Shown piece by piece: positions 47,999 through 57,235 of a stretch of DNA of 64,000 nucleotides. The stretch comes from Conchocele bisecta. Lineage: Eukaryota > Mollusca > Bivalvia > Lucinida > Thyasiridae. Positions within the stretch are counted from its first letter, which is position 1. Each line of letters begins with the position of its first letter. Location of the stretch: positions 310,001 through 374,000 of the forward strand of contig JAQRGA010000042.1 in assembly GCA_029237695.1 (NCBI GenBank), read 5' to 3'. A model generated the notes under the pieces. The model did not search any database and was not told the origin of the DNA. It saw nothing but the letters and a program-made list of their open reading frames with translations. The position numbers were made by a program, and so were the translations under genes.

Positions 47999-50323
47999 TC
48001 AAACACGGGAAGAGTTCAGTATTGCCAGCAAAGCTACGCCGACATCTGCAAAAACGGCTTCCCACATAGTTGCCATACCAATGACTCCTAGGACTAAAAC
48101 TGCAACCTTGGCCGATAGAGCAAAAGTTATATTCTGAACTACTATTTTTCTTGTTCTCCGTGCAATTTCTATTGCGTCGGGAATTTTACCCGGTGCATCA
48201 TTCATTATAACAATATCTGCTGATTCAATAGCTGCATCTACGCCAATTCCCCCCATGGCAATACCAATATCAGCTCTAGTTATAACAGGAGCATCATTCA
48301 TTCCGTCACCGACAAACATTATTTTGCCGAATGAGGAATTAGCTTCTTCAATTTTTTCCAATTCGCTGACTTTCTGATCTGGCAGCAGCTCAGCATGTAC
48401 TTCATCAATTTTTATTTTATCAGCAACAGCATTGGCAATCTCTTTATTATCACCAGAAAGCATAACTATTTTCCTGATTCCAAGGTTTTTTAATCTTTCA
48501 ACTGCATTTTCAGTATCTTCTTTAATTTCATCGGCAATCAGTAAATATCCCTGAAAATTATTATTAACAGCCACATATACAACTGTTCCTGAATCATTCG
48601 TTTTTGTATAATCAATGCCGTTTTCTTCCATTAATCTGCTATTGCCGCAGAGAATTCTACAGTCATCAACAGTACAGTCAATTCCAGCACCTGATTTTTC
48701 AGTGTAATTTTTTATCTTATCTTTATTAATATTATCTTTACCGAATGTATCTTTAATTGACAGGGCGATCGGATGATCAGAAAAAGCTTCGGCATACGCA
48801 GCATATTTCAACAATTTGCTTTTCTTTATATTATTACTCGGTCTAATCTCCATAACTTTAAAAATACCTTTAGTAAGAGTTCCTGTTTTATCAAAAACTA
48901 CTGTTTTTACCTGATTAAGAGTTTCCAGATAGTTACTCCCTTTAATTAAAATTCCTCTTTTAGAAGCGGCGCCGATTCCTCCGAAAAAGCTTAATGGAAT
49001 AGATATAACCAAAGCACAAGGACATGATATAACCAGAAAAATCATTGCACGATAAATCCACTGTTCAAAGGTAGCGTCAGTCATTAGCAGAGGTGGAACA
49101 ACTGCAATAAAAACTGCCATAGAAATAATTACAGGAGTGTATACTTTAGCAAATTTAGTGATAAACTTTTCAGTTTTAGATTTTTTAGAACCCGCATTTT
49201 CCACAAGTTCTAAAATTTTAGCAACAGTGGATTCACTATACTCTTTTAAAACTTCAATTATTATCGGACTTTTTATATTAATTGAGCCGCTGTAAACTTC
49301 TTTACCCTCTTTAACTGTTTTGGGAACTGACTCTCCTGTTATATCTTTTGTATCTATGGAAGAAATACCTTCGTGTATTTTCCCGTCAAGAGGAACTTTT
49401 TCACCCGGCTTAACTAAAATATAATCGCCGATTTTAACTTCTTCAGGAGCAATTTTTTTATAATCATTATCTATTTTCAAATTAGCAAAATCAGGTTTAA
49501 GATCCATCATGTATTTTATAGATTTACGAGAATTATTTATGGCTTTTCCCTCGAAGAATTCACCAATTTTATAAAAAATAAGTACAGCTACACCTTCAGG
49601 ATACTGCTGAACACAAAAAGCACCGATAGATGCGATAGTCATTAAAAAATTCTCATCTAAAAATTTACCGTATATGATATTTTTAAATGCTTTTAAAATA
49701 ACATTATAACCGACAAAAAGATAGGCGGCGATATATAACAGTACATTGTATAAAATAGGTCCATTGAAAAGGAGTGCTATACCAAATAGAACAATTCCTA
49801 TACCAAATAGAAATAATTTCTTCTTTTGCTTAATTTTATCATAATCCGGTTCTTCTTTTAATTTTATTTTTTTTACAATCCTGCTTGCTGAAATATTGGC
49901 TTCTTTTACTACACGTTTAAAGTTTTCTTTTTTACTTATTTCAAGTGTTAATTTTTTAGAATGATTATCAATTTTTACAGATTCAACTCCTTTAATCTTT
50001 TTAATTTTATCTTCAATTCTTTTAGAACAGTCACTGCAGCATAAATCTGCTGCTGTCAGTACCCTTTGCTCTTTTCTCGCTAACGATTTTTCCTTTACTG
50101 CGACTTCCGGTTCAATTCTCTTTATTATATGAACTACTTTATCCAGTACTGTTTTTCCACTACTATTTTTATCAACTGTAACAGTTAAAACTTTAGTTAT
50201 AAAATTAATAGTGCATTCACTGATTTCATCAAGAGATTTAATTGCACTTTCTATCTTAGATGAGCAATTGGCACAGACCAGTCCATCAAGTTGAAACTGT
50301 TTTTTATGTTCACTGTTATTCAT
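47999..50323 (-). CDS. cadA: Heavy-metal P1B-type ATPase (CadA/ZntA-like)
   Basis: Exports Cd, Zn or Pb at the cost of ATP, 774 residues. Two N-terminal heavy-metal domains are present, the first with C-A-N-C (17-20) and the second with C-C-S-D-C (95-99). Eight membrane segments follow, with the S-C-P-C-A-L metal site, G-E-S-V-P actuator motif and phosphorylation site D-K-T-G-T-L-T. The hinge is G-D-G-M-N-D-A-P. The C-P-C motif and the regulator next to it fit the divalent soft-metal group, not the Cu group. It starts 15 bases after the stop of an ArsR/CadC regulator, so the two form an operon. Confidence 0.95.
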   Translation of the reverse strand: MNNSEHKKQFQLDGLVCANCSSKIESAIKSLDEISECTINFITKVLTVTVDKNSSGKTVLDKVVHIIKRIEPEVAVKEKSLARKEQRVLTAADLCCSDCSKRIEDKIKKIKGVESVKIDNHSKKLTLEISKKENFKRVVKEANISASRIVKKIKLKEEPDYDKIKQKKKLFLFGIGIVLFGIALLFNGPILYNVLLYIAAYLFVGYNVILKAFKNIIYGKFLDENFLMTIASIGAFCVQQYPEGVAVLIFYKIGEFFEGKAINNSRKSIKYMMDLKPDFANLKIDNDYKKIAPEEVKIGDYILVKPGEKVPLDGKIHEGISSIDTKDITGESVPKTVKEGKEVYSGSINIKSPIIIEVLKEYSESTVAKILELVENAGSKKSKTEKFITKFAKVYTPVIISMAVFIAVVPPLLMTDATFEQWIYRAMIFLVISCPCALVISIPLSFFGGIGAASKRGILIKGSNYLETLNQVKTVVFDKTGTLTKGIFKVMEIRPSNNIKKSKLLKYAAYAEAFSDHPIALSIKDTFGKDNINKDKIKNYTEKSGAGIDCTVDDCRILCGNSRLMEENGIDYTKTNDSGTVVYVAVNNNFQGYLLIADEIKEDTENAVERLKNLGIRKIVMLSGDNKEIANAVADKIKIDEVHAELLPDQKVSELEKIEEANSSFGKIMFVGDGMNDAPVITRADIGIAMGGIGVDAAIESADIVIMNDAPGKIPDAIEIARRTRKIVVQNITFALSAKVAVLVLGVIGMATMWEAVFADVGVALLAILNSSRV

Positions 50324-50338
50324 AATTATCTACCTAAC

Positions 50339-50704
50339 TTATTTTTCATTTATATGATCTAATCCGGCTTTAAATATCTCTTCAATATGATTATCATCTA
50401 AAGAGTAATAAACAATTTTTCCTGATTTTCTGTATTTTATCAGTTTCATACTCTTTAATGTTCTTAGCTGATGAGATACTGCCGGTTGAGTCATGGCAAG
50501 TATACTGGTCAGGTCGCATACACACATTTCCGAATTTAACAATGCTGTAAGAATTTTAATTCTTGTAGGGTCGGCAAAAGCTTTATAGAATTCAGCTAAA
50601 TCCATGCACACATCATCAGTCGGGATATATGTTTTAACACTATCTACAATATCTTTATGTATTATCCTGCAGGTACAAATTTCAATCTCATTAGAATTTT
50701 TCAT
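50339..50704 (-). CDS. cadC: ArsR/SmtB-family metal-sensing repressor (CadC-like)
   Basis: Winged-helix repressor of 121 residues that leaves its operator when metal binds. The alpha-3 site cysteines are in M-C-V-C-D-L (61 and 63), and N-terminal cysteines at 10 and 12 (I-C-T-C-R) complete a CadC-type four-thiolate site suited to Cd or Pb. The recognition helix is T-Q-P-A-V-S-H-Q-L-R-T-L. AAAGGTGA precedes the ATG. It lies directly upstream of cadA and 14 bases downstream of a near-ideal inverted repeat, so autoregulation is likely. Confidence 0.93.
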   Translation of the reverse strand: MKNSNEIEICTCRIIHKDIVDSVKTYIPTDDVCMDLAEFYKAFADPTRIKILTALLNSEMCVCDLTSILAMTQPAVSHQLRTLKSMKLIKYRKSGKIVYYSLDDNHIEEIFKAGLDHINEK

Positions 50705-50717
50705 CAGATCACCTTTA

Positions 50718-50745
50718 ATATAAATATATAAGTATATATTTATAT
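50718..50745. promoter_or_regulatory. Probable CadC operator (13-2-13 inverted repeat)
   Basis: ATATAAATATATA, the two bases AG, then its exact reverse complement. SmtB/CadC family operators are typically 12-2-12 inverted repeats of this AT-rich type. It lies just upstream of the regulator's ribosome binding site, where bound repressor would block the promoter. Low-complexity AT sequence makes chance more likely than usual, so this is strong but not certain. Confidence 0.7.
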
Positions 50746-51618
50746 GTTATTTAAAATAATTCAAGTCTTTTATTTTTTAAAACTATATTTTAGGAAGAAA
50801 TATAAATTATCTCAGTAGTATGGAGGGAGTCATACCTGCAGCCGGCAATGATCGATAACGCACACGCATTAACATTTATTAAATACCTTTTATTATTTCT
50901 TTCCGACTGGCAACTTTGAAATTAGCCTTCTCAATAATTTCATTAATTATACTCATAAAGTAAAATTGAATTTTTCATTTGTATTCAAGTCATGTTCTTT
51001 CATTAAAACTTTGTAAACAGGAGATTTTATCTAGATATCTTCGGAAACTTTATTAATATCAATGTGAATATAATTACTAAAAGAGATATCTTTATCCTTT
51101 GAACCTTAAATATTGAAGCTAATTTTGAATAAATAGTTTCCGCTACTTTGTAAGTTATGTCTAAAATAGGATTAAGTATACCGTATGTAAAACACTGCGG
51201 TGATAAATGCTCTAATTTATCTACTTTATTCTTAATTTATCTCTATAACTATTATAATTATCAGGCAGGGAGCAACGGTTTAATTTGAGTGATACCTACT
51301 TATGTAATTATGAATTGTCTAATTATTTAGTAAGAGTAAATTTGAAATTTGTTTAAAACTTAAACTCTGATCTAATCATAATACTATTTTTATGCGATTT
51401 ACATATTCGGATGAATCCTCCTGATGATGGAGGAAAATGAGATTTAATCTTTCGGCTTCTGATAAAATCTTTAAATTTTCTCATATTGATTTAAATGATA
51501 TCATAGATTAATAAATATTTTTCTAAAAATAATTCGGCTTTAGTATAAATAAAACATATTTTCATTTTAAAATAAAAAAGGCAGATATATATATACACGC
51601 CTTTAACGATAATTTTAT
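50746..51618. other. Large gap, possibly eroded gene(s)
   Basis: About 870 bases without an intact gene. On the minus strand around 51040-51230, a stretch reads L-N-P-I-L-D-I-T-Y-K-V-A-E-T-I-Y-S-K-L-A-S and runs on into a hydrophobic segment near 51060, suggesting a decayed membrane protein. Stops flank it and no family is evident. The deoB terminator lies at the right end. Confidence 0.35.
51573..51606 (-). terminator. Terminator of deoB
   Basis: On the minus strand AAAGGC pairs with GCCTTT across an AT-rich loop and is followed by TTTTATTTT, just past the deoB stop. Confidence 0.55.
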
Positions 51619-52851
51619 TTAAAAAATATCACAAACTGTGCCATTATTTAGTGGTTTAATAGACATATGTTTTGCTATAGTCTGCCCAATATCTGCAAAT
51701 GTTTTTCGTCCACCTAAGTTATTAGGCTTAATATTAGGACCAAACATTAATATTGGAATATGTTCTCTTGTATGATCTGTACCTTTCCACGTCGGATCGC
51801 AGCCGTGGTCTGCAGTAACAACAACTAAATCACCGGCCTGTAAAATTTTTTCAAGATCTGGTATTCTGCTGTCAAAGTACTCCAATGCCGCAGCATATCC
51901 TGAAACATCACGTCTATGTCCATAAACAGCATCAAAATCTACAAAATTAGTAAAAATAAGCGTATCATCTTCTGCTTCAGATAATTCACTTAATGTTGTA
52001 TTAAAGAGAGCTTCAAGACCATTTGCTTTTATTTTTTTTGTTATTCCGTAATCGGCAAAAATATCAGCTATTTTACCGATTGCAACAACATTTTTTCCTG
52101 CATCTTTCAGCTTATCTAAAAGAGTGGGAGCAGGTGGTGGTACCGATATATCATGTCTATTTCCCGTTCTTACATAACTGCCGTTTTTATCACCTATAAA
52201 AGGTCTTGCAATTACTCGCCCAATATTATATTTATCAACAATTTTTCTTGCAATATCAGATATTTTCATTAGTCTGTCAAGACCAAAATGTTCTTCATGT
52301 GCAGCAATTTGATAAACACTGTCTGCTGAAGTATAAACAATAGGTTTTCCTGTTCTTACATGTTCATCACCAAGTTCATTGATTATTTCAGTTCCTGATG
52401 AATGTTTGTCGCCTAAGATGCCGGGTATACCTGTTTCTTTGATAAATGTATCTGTAAGTTGTTTTGGAAAGCATGGGATTGTTTTGTCAAAATATCCCCA
52501 ATCAAGCATTAAGGGAACGCCGGCAATTTCCCAATGACCACTTGGGGTATCTTTGCCTTTACTCTGTTCTATTCCATATCCGTAGGCACCTTCTATTTTT
52601 CCATCATAGCCGAGGGAGTAGGAGAGTTTATTTTTCCTGCCAGCTTCAGCAGCTTTCTGCATACCTAATCTAGCCAAATTAGGTAACTGTAGAGGTTCTC
52701 TACCACGTTCTATAGTACCTTTTGCAATGCCTGCACCGCATTGCTCAACTATGTGACCTAATGTATCAGAACCCTGATCTCCGTATGCAGTAGAATCTTC
52801 TGCACAGCCAACGCCAAATGAATCCATCAATAAGATTACTGTTCTTTTCAT
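51619..52851 (-). CDS. deoB: Phosphopentomutase
   Basis: Interconverts ribose or deoxyribose 1- and 5-phosphates in nucleoside salvage, 410 residues. An alkaline-phosphatase-superfamily metal centre is evident: M-D-S-F-G-V-G near residue 9, [29 protein letters not shown] and the closing [19 protein letters not shown]. All metal-binding Asp and His residues are kept. A long G run (GGGGGGG) and a purine-rich stretch precede the ATG. It stands alone. A functional link to the nucleoside phosphorylase at 43178 is possible. Confidence 0.96.
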   Translation of the reverse strand: MKRTVILLMDSFGVGCAEDSTAYGDQGSDTLGHIVEQCGAGIAKGTIERGREPLQLPNLARLGMQKAAEAGRKNKLSYSLGYDGKIEGAYGYGIEQSKGKDTPSGHWEIAGVPLMLDWGYFDKTIPCFPKQLTDTFIKETGIPGILGDKHSSGTEIINELGDEHVRTGKPIVYTSADSVYQIAAHEEHFGLDRLMKISDIARKIVDKYNIGRVIARPFIGDKNGSYVRTGNRHDISVPPPAPTLLDKLKDAGKNVVAIGKIADIFADYGITKKIKANGLEALFNTTLSELSEAEDDTLIFTNFVDFDAVYGHRRDVSGYAAALEYFDSRIPDLEKILQAGDLVVVTADHGCDPTWKGTDHTREHIPILMFGPNIKPNNLGGRKTFADIGQTIAKHMSIKPLNNGTVCDIF

Positions 52852-53152
52852 TTTTACTGCCCCCCCGTTATTTGTTAATTCCTATATTAAAAAATATAAT
52901 CGCTTAATAAAATTACAGGTAGATTTACAGTTAATCAAATTGATTTATCTGTGGTATTTCAAAATTTAAGCGTTGCTATATGTTTAGTCAGTAAATCGTA
53001 ACCTAAGGCTTTTAGGGATAATTAAATTTAGTTTATCTCTCTCTGCATGGCTAAATCCGTTGAATTTAATAAATTTATAATTATACTTTTATCGATAGCT
53101 TTTTACGATTTTATTGTATTATTACAAATAATTATGGTTTTAATATAAGTAT
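52852..53152. other. Gap between deoB start and the argG terminator
   Basis: About 300 AT-rich bases. It presumably holds the deoB promoter; nothing else is recognised. Confidence 0.35.
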
Positions 53153-53190
53153 AAAAAAAGCACCGTTAAAAATAGATAGCGGTGCTTTTT
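53153..53190 (-). terminator. Terminator of argG
   Basis: AAAAAGCACCG pairs exactly with CGGTGCTTTTT across a loop of about 14 bases, 25 bases past the argG stop. The A tract on one side and T tract on the other make it usable in both directions. Confidence 0.85.
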
Positions 53191-53214
53191 ATTATATAGA
53201 CTTAAGGTTCTTAT

Positions 53215-54420
53215 TTAAAACTCTGTTCTTCTTTGTCTGCTATTTGCTAAAACCCGTAAACGAAGTGCATTTAATTTTATAAAACCTTCAGCATCTGCCT
53301 GATTATATACATCGTCTGCATCGAATGTTGCAATTTTCGGATCATATAGTGAATATGGAGATCTTCTTGCAGCAACGTGACATGCACCTTTAAAGAGTTT
53401 AACTCTAACATCTCCTGTTACGTATTCCTGACTTTTATCAATAGCAGCCTGTAACATTTCTCTTTCAGGAGAATACCAAAAACCATTATAGATAAGCTTT
53501 GCATAAGTTGGTATCCAGCTGTCTCTCAGGTGCATAACTTCTCTATCCATGGTAATTCCTTCTAATCCTCTATGAGCTATATGCAGAAGTGTTCCACCGG
53601 GAGTTTCATAAATACCTCTTGATTTCATACCTGCAAATCTATTTTCTACAATATCTATTTTTCCGATTCCATGTTTACCGCCGAGAAGGTTTAATTTATG
53701 TAATAGTTCAGCAGGTAACATTTTTTTACCATCAAGCTTTATAGGAATTCCATTTTCATATGATATTTCAACATATTCTGCTTTTTCAGGGGTCTTACTT
53801 AGCGGAGTTGTCATTTTTCCTAAAGTTTCAGGAGCTTCTGTCCATGGATCTTCAAGAATACCACCTTCAAAGCTGATATGAAGAATATTTCTATCCATAC
53901 TATATGGTTTTTCATGAGTGGTTGAAACAGGAATATTATGCTGTTTTGCATATTCCAGCAGATCATTTCTTCCTTTGAATTCCCATGTCCTCCATGGTGC
54001 AATTATTTTTATATCAGGTTCCATTGCGTAGGCAGTTAATTCAAACCTCACCTGATCATTGCCTTTTCCAGTACAACCGTGGCATATTGCTTCAGCACCT
54101 TCTGCTCTAGCTATTTCTACGAGTCTTTTAGCAATTAATGGACGGGCAATTGCTGTTCCTAAAAGGTATGTACCCTCATAAATTGCATTTGCCTTACTCA
54201 TTGGGAAAATATAGTCGCGTACGAATTCTTCTCTAAGATCTTCAACATAACATTTGCTTGCACCTGTTTTGATAGCTTTTTCTTCAATGCCATCAAGCTC
54301 TTCACCCTGTCCGAGATCTGCACAAAAACCGATTACCTCAGCTTTGTACTTTTCCTTAATCCATTTTACTATGACAGACGTATCCAAACCGCCAGAGTAA
54401 GCTACAACAACTTTCTTCAT
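53215..54420 (-). CDS. argG: Argininosuccinate synthase
   Basis: Condenses citrulline with aspartate, using ATP, in arginine synthesis. The 401-residue product has the N-type ATP pyrophosphatase P-loop A-Y-S-G-G-L-D-T-S at 8-16. [15 protein letters not shown] is near residue 115, and A-P-W-R and [13 protein letters not shown] segments follow. Length is normal. AAAGGAAAAG precedes the ATG. No other arginine genes are adjacent. Confidence 0.97.
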   Translation of the reverse strand: MKKVVVAYSGGLDTSVIVKWIKEKYKAEVIGFCADLGQGEELDGIEEKAIKTGASKCYVEDLREEFVRDYIFPMSKANAIYEGTYLLGTAIARPLIAKRLVEIARAEGAEAICHGCTGKGNDQVRFELTAYAMEPDIKIIAPWRTWEFKGRNDLLEYAKQHNIPVSTTHEKPYSMDRNILHISFEGGILEDPWTEAPETLGKMTTPLSKTPEKAEYVEISYENGIPIKLDGKKMLPAELLHKLNLLGGKHGIGKIDIVENRFAGMKSRGIYETPGGTLLHIAHRGLEGITMDREVMHLRDSWIPTYAKLIYNGFWYSPEREMLQAAIDKSQEYVTGDVRVKLFKGACHVAARRSPYSLYDPKIATFDADDVYNQADAEGFIKLNALRLRVLANSRQRRTEF

Positions 54421-54695
54421 TTTAACTTTTCCTTTTGAATTTATTTTTGTTCCATCAAAACAGCAAGATTTTAATATAAGCTGAAAATATAAATTTTATA
54501 TTAATGTTTTAAAAAAATAGTTTTTTTCTCTTTTAAACAGTATGTTGAAAAATAGTTTTTGTTATATTATTTTTTAAAAGATTAAAGAAGGGTAATTTTT
54601 AAGATTATTGATATTACTTACGAAAAATTAAAAATAATCTGGAACAACTTTTTATATATCCATACCTAAATCTATAGAAAAATAAAATAATATTT

Positions 54696-55544
54696 CTAGA
54701 GTATTTTTCTTGATAGGGCAAATCTATCTTTATTGTTATAGTCCCTAATTATCTTTATATCTCCAAAACCTGCTTTTTCTAATAATCCTCCGGCACTTTT
54801 TCCCTGTATATAACCCATCTCAAAAAGTAAATAACCACCTATTTTTAATATTTTGTAAGCCTGTAAAGTTAATTTATTAATACTGTCTAAACCATCTTTG
54901 CCGGATTGTAAAGCTAGTTTGGGTTCAAAATCACGTATATCAAGAGTTAAGTTATTATATTCTTCTTCTGTAACATAAGGAGGATTGGAAATAATTAAGT
55001 CAAATTTATCTGCATCAAAGCCTGAACATAGATCATTAATAAAAAATTTAACATTTTTGATATTGTTTATCTCTTTATTTTTTAATGCATAATCTAAAGC
55101 TTTTTGGCTTATATCAACACCAATAACTTGAGAATTTTTAATTTCTTTTGCAATGGATAGGGCAATTACGCCTGTGCCTGTTCCTATATCAATGACATTT
55201 GGGTTATTAAGATTTAGTGATTTTGCTATATCTATAATTTGTTCCGTTTCTGAGCGTGGAATAAGAACTCCTGATCCTACATTTATATCTAAATCTCTAA
55301 ATTGAGTATGACCTAAGATATATTGAAGAGGTTCATTACTTTTTCTTCTGTTGAACATTTGATGAATAGTATCCTGCTCTGTTTTTGAAATATGATGTTT
55401 ATCTTCTGTATAAATATCAATTCTCGATATATTAAGCACTTGAGATAAGATAGATTCTGCTTCATATTTCCTTGCTGCAATGTCAATTGATGAGAAGTTT
55501 TCTTCGGCGTATTTTATTAAAGGAAATAGTTTTATATAAGGCAT
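54696..55544 (-). CDS. prmC: Peptide chain release factor methyltransferase PrmC (HemK)
   Basis: Methylates the glutamine of the G-G-Q loop in release factors. The 282-residue protein has the N-terminal helical domain, then P-L-Q-Y-I-L-G near residue 74 and I-P-R-S-E-T-E. The SAM motif is V-I-D-I-G-T-G-T-G-V-I-A near 117, and the substrate-binding N-P-P-Y is near residue 188. prfA, its usual neighbour, is not next to it here. Confidence 0.95.
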   Translation of the reverse strand: MPYIKLFPLIKYAEENFSSIDIAARKYEAESILSQVLNISRIDIYTEDKHHISKTEQDTIHQMFNRRKSNEPLQYILGHTQFRDLDINVGSGVLIPRSETEQIIDIAKSLNLNNPNVIDIGTGTGVIALSIAKEIKNSQVIGVDISQKALDYALKNKEINNIKNVKFFINDLCSGFDADKFDLIISNPPYVTEEEYNNLTLDIRDFEPKLALQSGKDGLDSINKLTLQAYKILKIGGYLLFEMGYIQGKSAGGLLEKAGFGDIKIIRDYNNKDRFALSRKIL

Positions 55545-55770
55545 AGTTTTTTTTCTTCAGACGATTCAGGCATTATGTAACTAAATTTATTTTTGAAAGG
55601 CCTTCTGCTCTTTTACCCTATTAAATCAAGTTTTCCATCAAACCTGATATTAGTTTTAACTAACACTCATCTATTTTCTATTTTACACTAAAAGCTTAGT
55701 GATTATTATGGTGCATATATTAAAAGAAGCAGTGATTTAATTCGGTAATATTGATCTAAAAAATTATAGC

Positions 55771-55801
55771 TTGATACACTGAAAAAAACAGTATATCAAA
55801 C
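55771..55801 (-). terminator. Terminator of lysA
   Basis: TTGATACACTG (55771-55781) pairs with CAGTATATCAA (55789-55799), 11 bp with one wobble and a short A-rich loop. On the minus strand it is followed by AATTTTTTAG a few bases on. Confidence 0.6.
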
Positions 55802-55812
55802 TATTCAGCAAT

Positions 55813-57096
55813 TTAAATCTTATTTTTTAAATATTCAGGAGTTGAGGTATGAAGAAGCATATCATCAAAAGTTTCTCTTTTGCGTATTAAATAGCTCTTA
55901 TCGCCATTAACAAGTACTTCTGCAGGTTTCAATCGACCGTTATACTGATATGACATCCCGTAACCATACGCTCCTGCATCTGTAGCAACTACAATATCAC
56001 CTTCTTTAATAGTTTTAGGGAGAGCTCTATCCTTAACCCATAAGTCTGTATTTTCGCAAAGTTGACCACATAAATTAAGTTTTTCTGTTTCATCACCTAT
56101 ACGTCCATCTACTAATATTCTGTGGAATGATCCATAGAATGCTGGTCTAACCAGTATATTCATTCCTATATCTGTTCCAATAATTTTTGAATAGGATTCC
56201 TTTATAGAGTGTACTCTGCCCAATATAACTCCTGCGTCACCGACAAAATATCTTGCAGGTTCCATCATTAGGCGAGGTGGTTTCATTCCATATTTTTTAA
56301 TTGCTGTTTTAAAAGTTTCAGATACAAGTTTTGCTGTTTTTTCAATATCCAGCACTTCCTCATCATCTGAATAAGGTATTCCAAGACCGCCGCCAAGATC
56401 AATGAATTCGAAATTTATATTAAGTTCCTGAGATGTTTTTCCCACAATCTTCATTAAAAGATTTGTCACAAATGAAAAATATTCAGGCTCAGTTAAGCAG
56501 GAACCGGGCATCATATGAACACCAAAACGTTTTATACCTGCTTCTTTTGCCTGCCTAAATGCTTCTGTAACCATATCAGGATGTAAACCAAATTTAGCTT
56601 TAGGACCTGCATTTGTTACAAATTCGCCGACATTACTTTTTCCGTAACCCGGATTTATTCTAAATGAAAGTATTTCAGGTTTTCCATGTTTTAAAACTCT
56701 AGGCAGTAGTGAAATATCATCAAGATTAAAAATCACTCCACTTTCTAAACCTTTAATAATGTCTTCATCGGAAAGGAAATTGCCGCTGAACATAACATTT
56801 TCTCCGGATAACCCAACTTTTTTAGCTAACTGTATTTCATTTAAGCTTGCAGCATCAATTCCTGCTCCTTCCTGTCTAAGGATATTGACTATTGCAGGAT
56901 TATTACAGGCCTTGACTGCATAAAAAAATTTGAAATCAGGGTAATATTTTTTGAAAGCATTGAATGCTCTTCTGAAATTATCTCTTATTCGCTGTTCATT
57001 ATAAACATACGTTGGGGTTCCATATTGTTCTGCAAGATCCTGAACTTTCAGATCTCCAATATAAATTTTTTTTTCTTCAATTGTATAAGTTTCCAT
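55813..57096 (-). CDS. lysA: Diaminopimelate decarboxylase
   Basis: PLP enzyme (alanine racemase fold) that makes lysine from meso-diaminopimelate, 427 residues. The PLP lysine is in F-Y-A-V-K-A-C-N near residue 60. The glycine-rich F-I-D-L-G-G-G-L-G-I-P phosphate site is near 236. The substrate motif C-E-N-T-D corresponds to the family's C-E-S-x-D, and D-A-G-A-Y-G-Y-G-M closes the active site. The loop after the barrel reads H-M-M-P-G-S in place of the common H-I-G-S-Q, so a related carboxynorspermidine-type specificity cannot be fully excluded. I favour LysA. Confidence 0.87.
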   Translation of the reverse strand: METYTIEEKKIYIGDLKVQDLAEQYGTPTYVYNEQRIRDNFRRAFNAFKKYYPDFKFFYAVKACNNPAIVNILRQEGAGIDAASLNEIQLAKKVGLSGENVMFSGNFLSDEDIIKGLESGVIFNLDDISLLPRVLKHGKPEILSFRINPGYGKSNVGEFVTNAGPKAKFGLHPDMVTEAFRQAKEAGIKRFGVHMMPGSCLTEPEYFSFVTNLLMKIVGKTSQELNINFEFIDLGGGLGIPYSDDEEVLDIEKTAKLVSETFKTAIKKYGMKPPRLMMEPARYFVGDAGVILGRVHSIKESYSKIIGTDIGMNILVRPAFYGSFHRILVDGRIGDETEKLNLCGQLCENTDLWVKDRALPKTIKEGDIVVATDAGAYGYGMSYQYNGRLKPAEVLVNGDKSYLIRKRETFDDMLLHTSTPEYLKNKI

Positions 57097-57235
57097 AATA
57101 TAGATATTATTGTTATTGTTTGTATATTAAATCAATAATTATTCGTTTAATATTATATCAATAACATGATTTACAAATAAATATTTTTAGGATTTAAAAA
57201 TTTTATTCTACTATATATATAAGGAGTTTTAGATA

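Noticed and set aside
50819..50860. Start resembling a sugar nucleotidyltransferase (M-E-G-V-I-P-A-A-G) on the plus strand
   Set aside because: The similarity covers nine residues and ends in a stop after three more codons, with nothing recognisable downstream.
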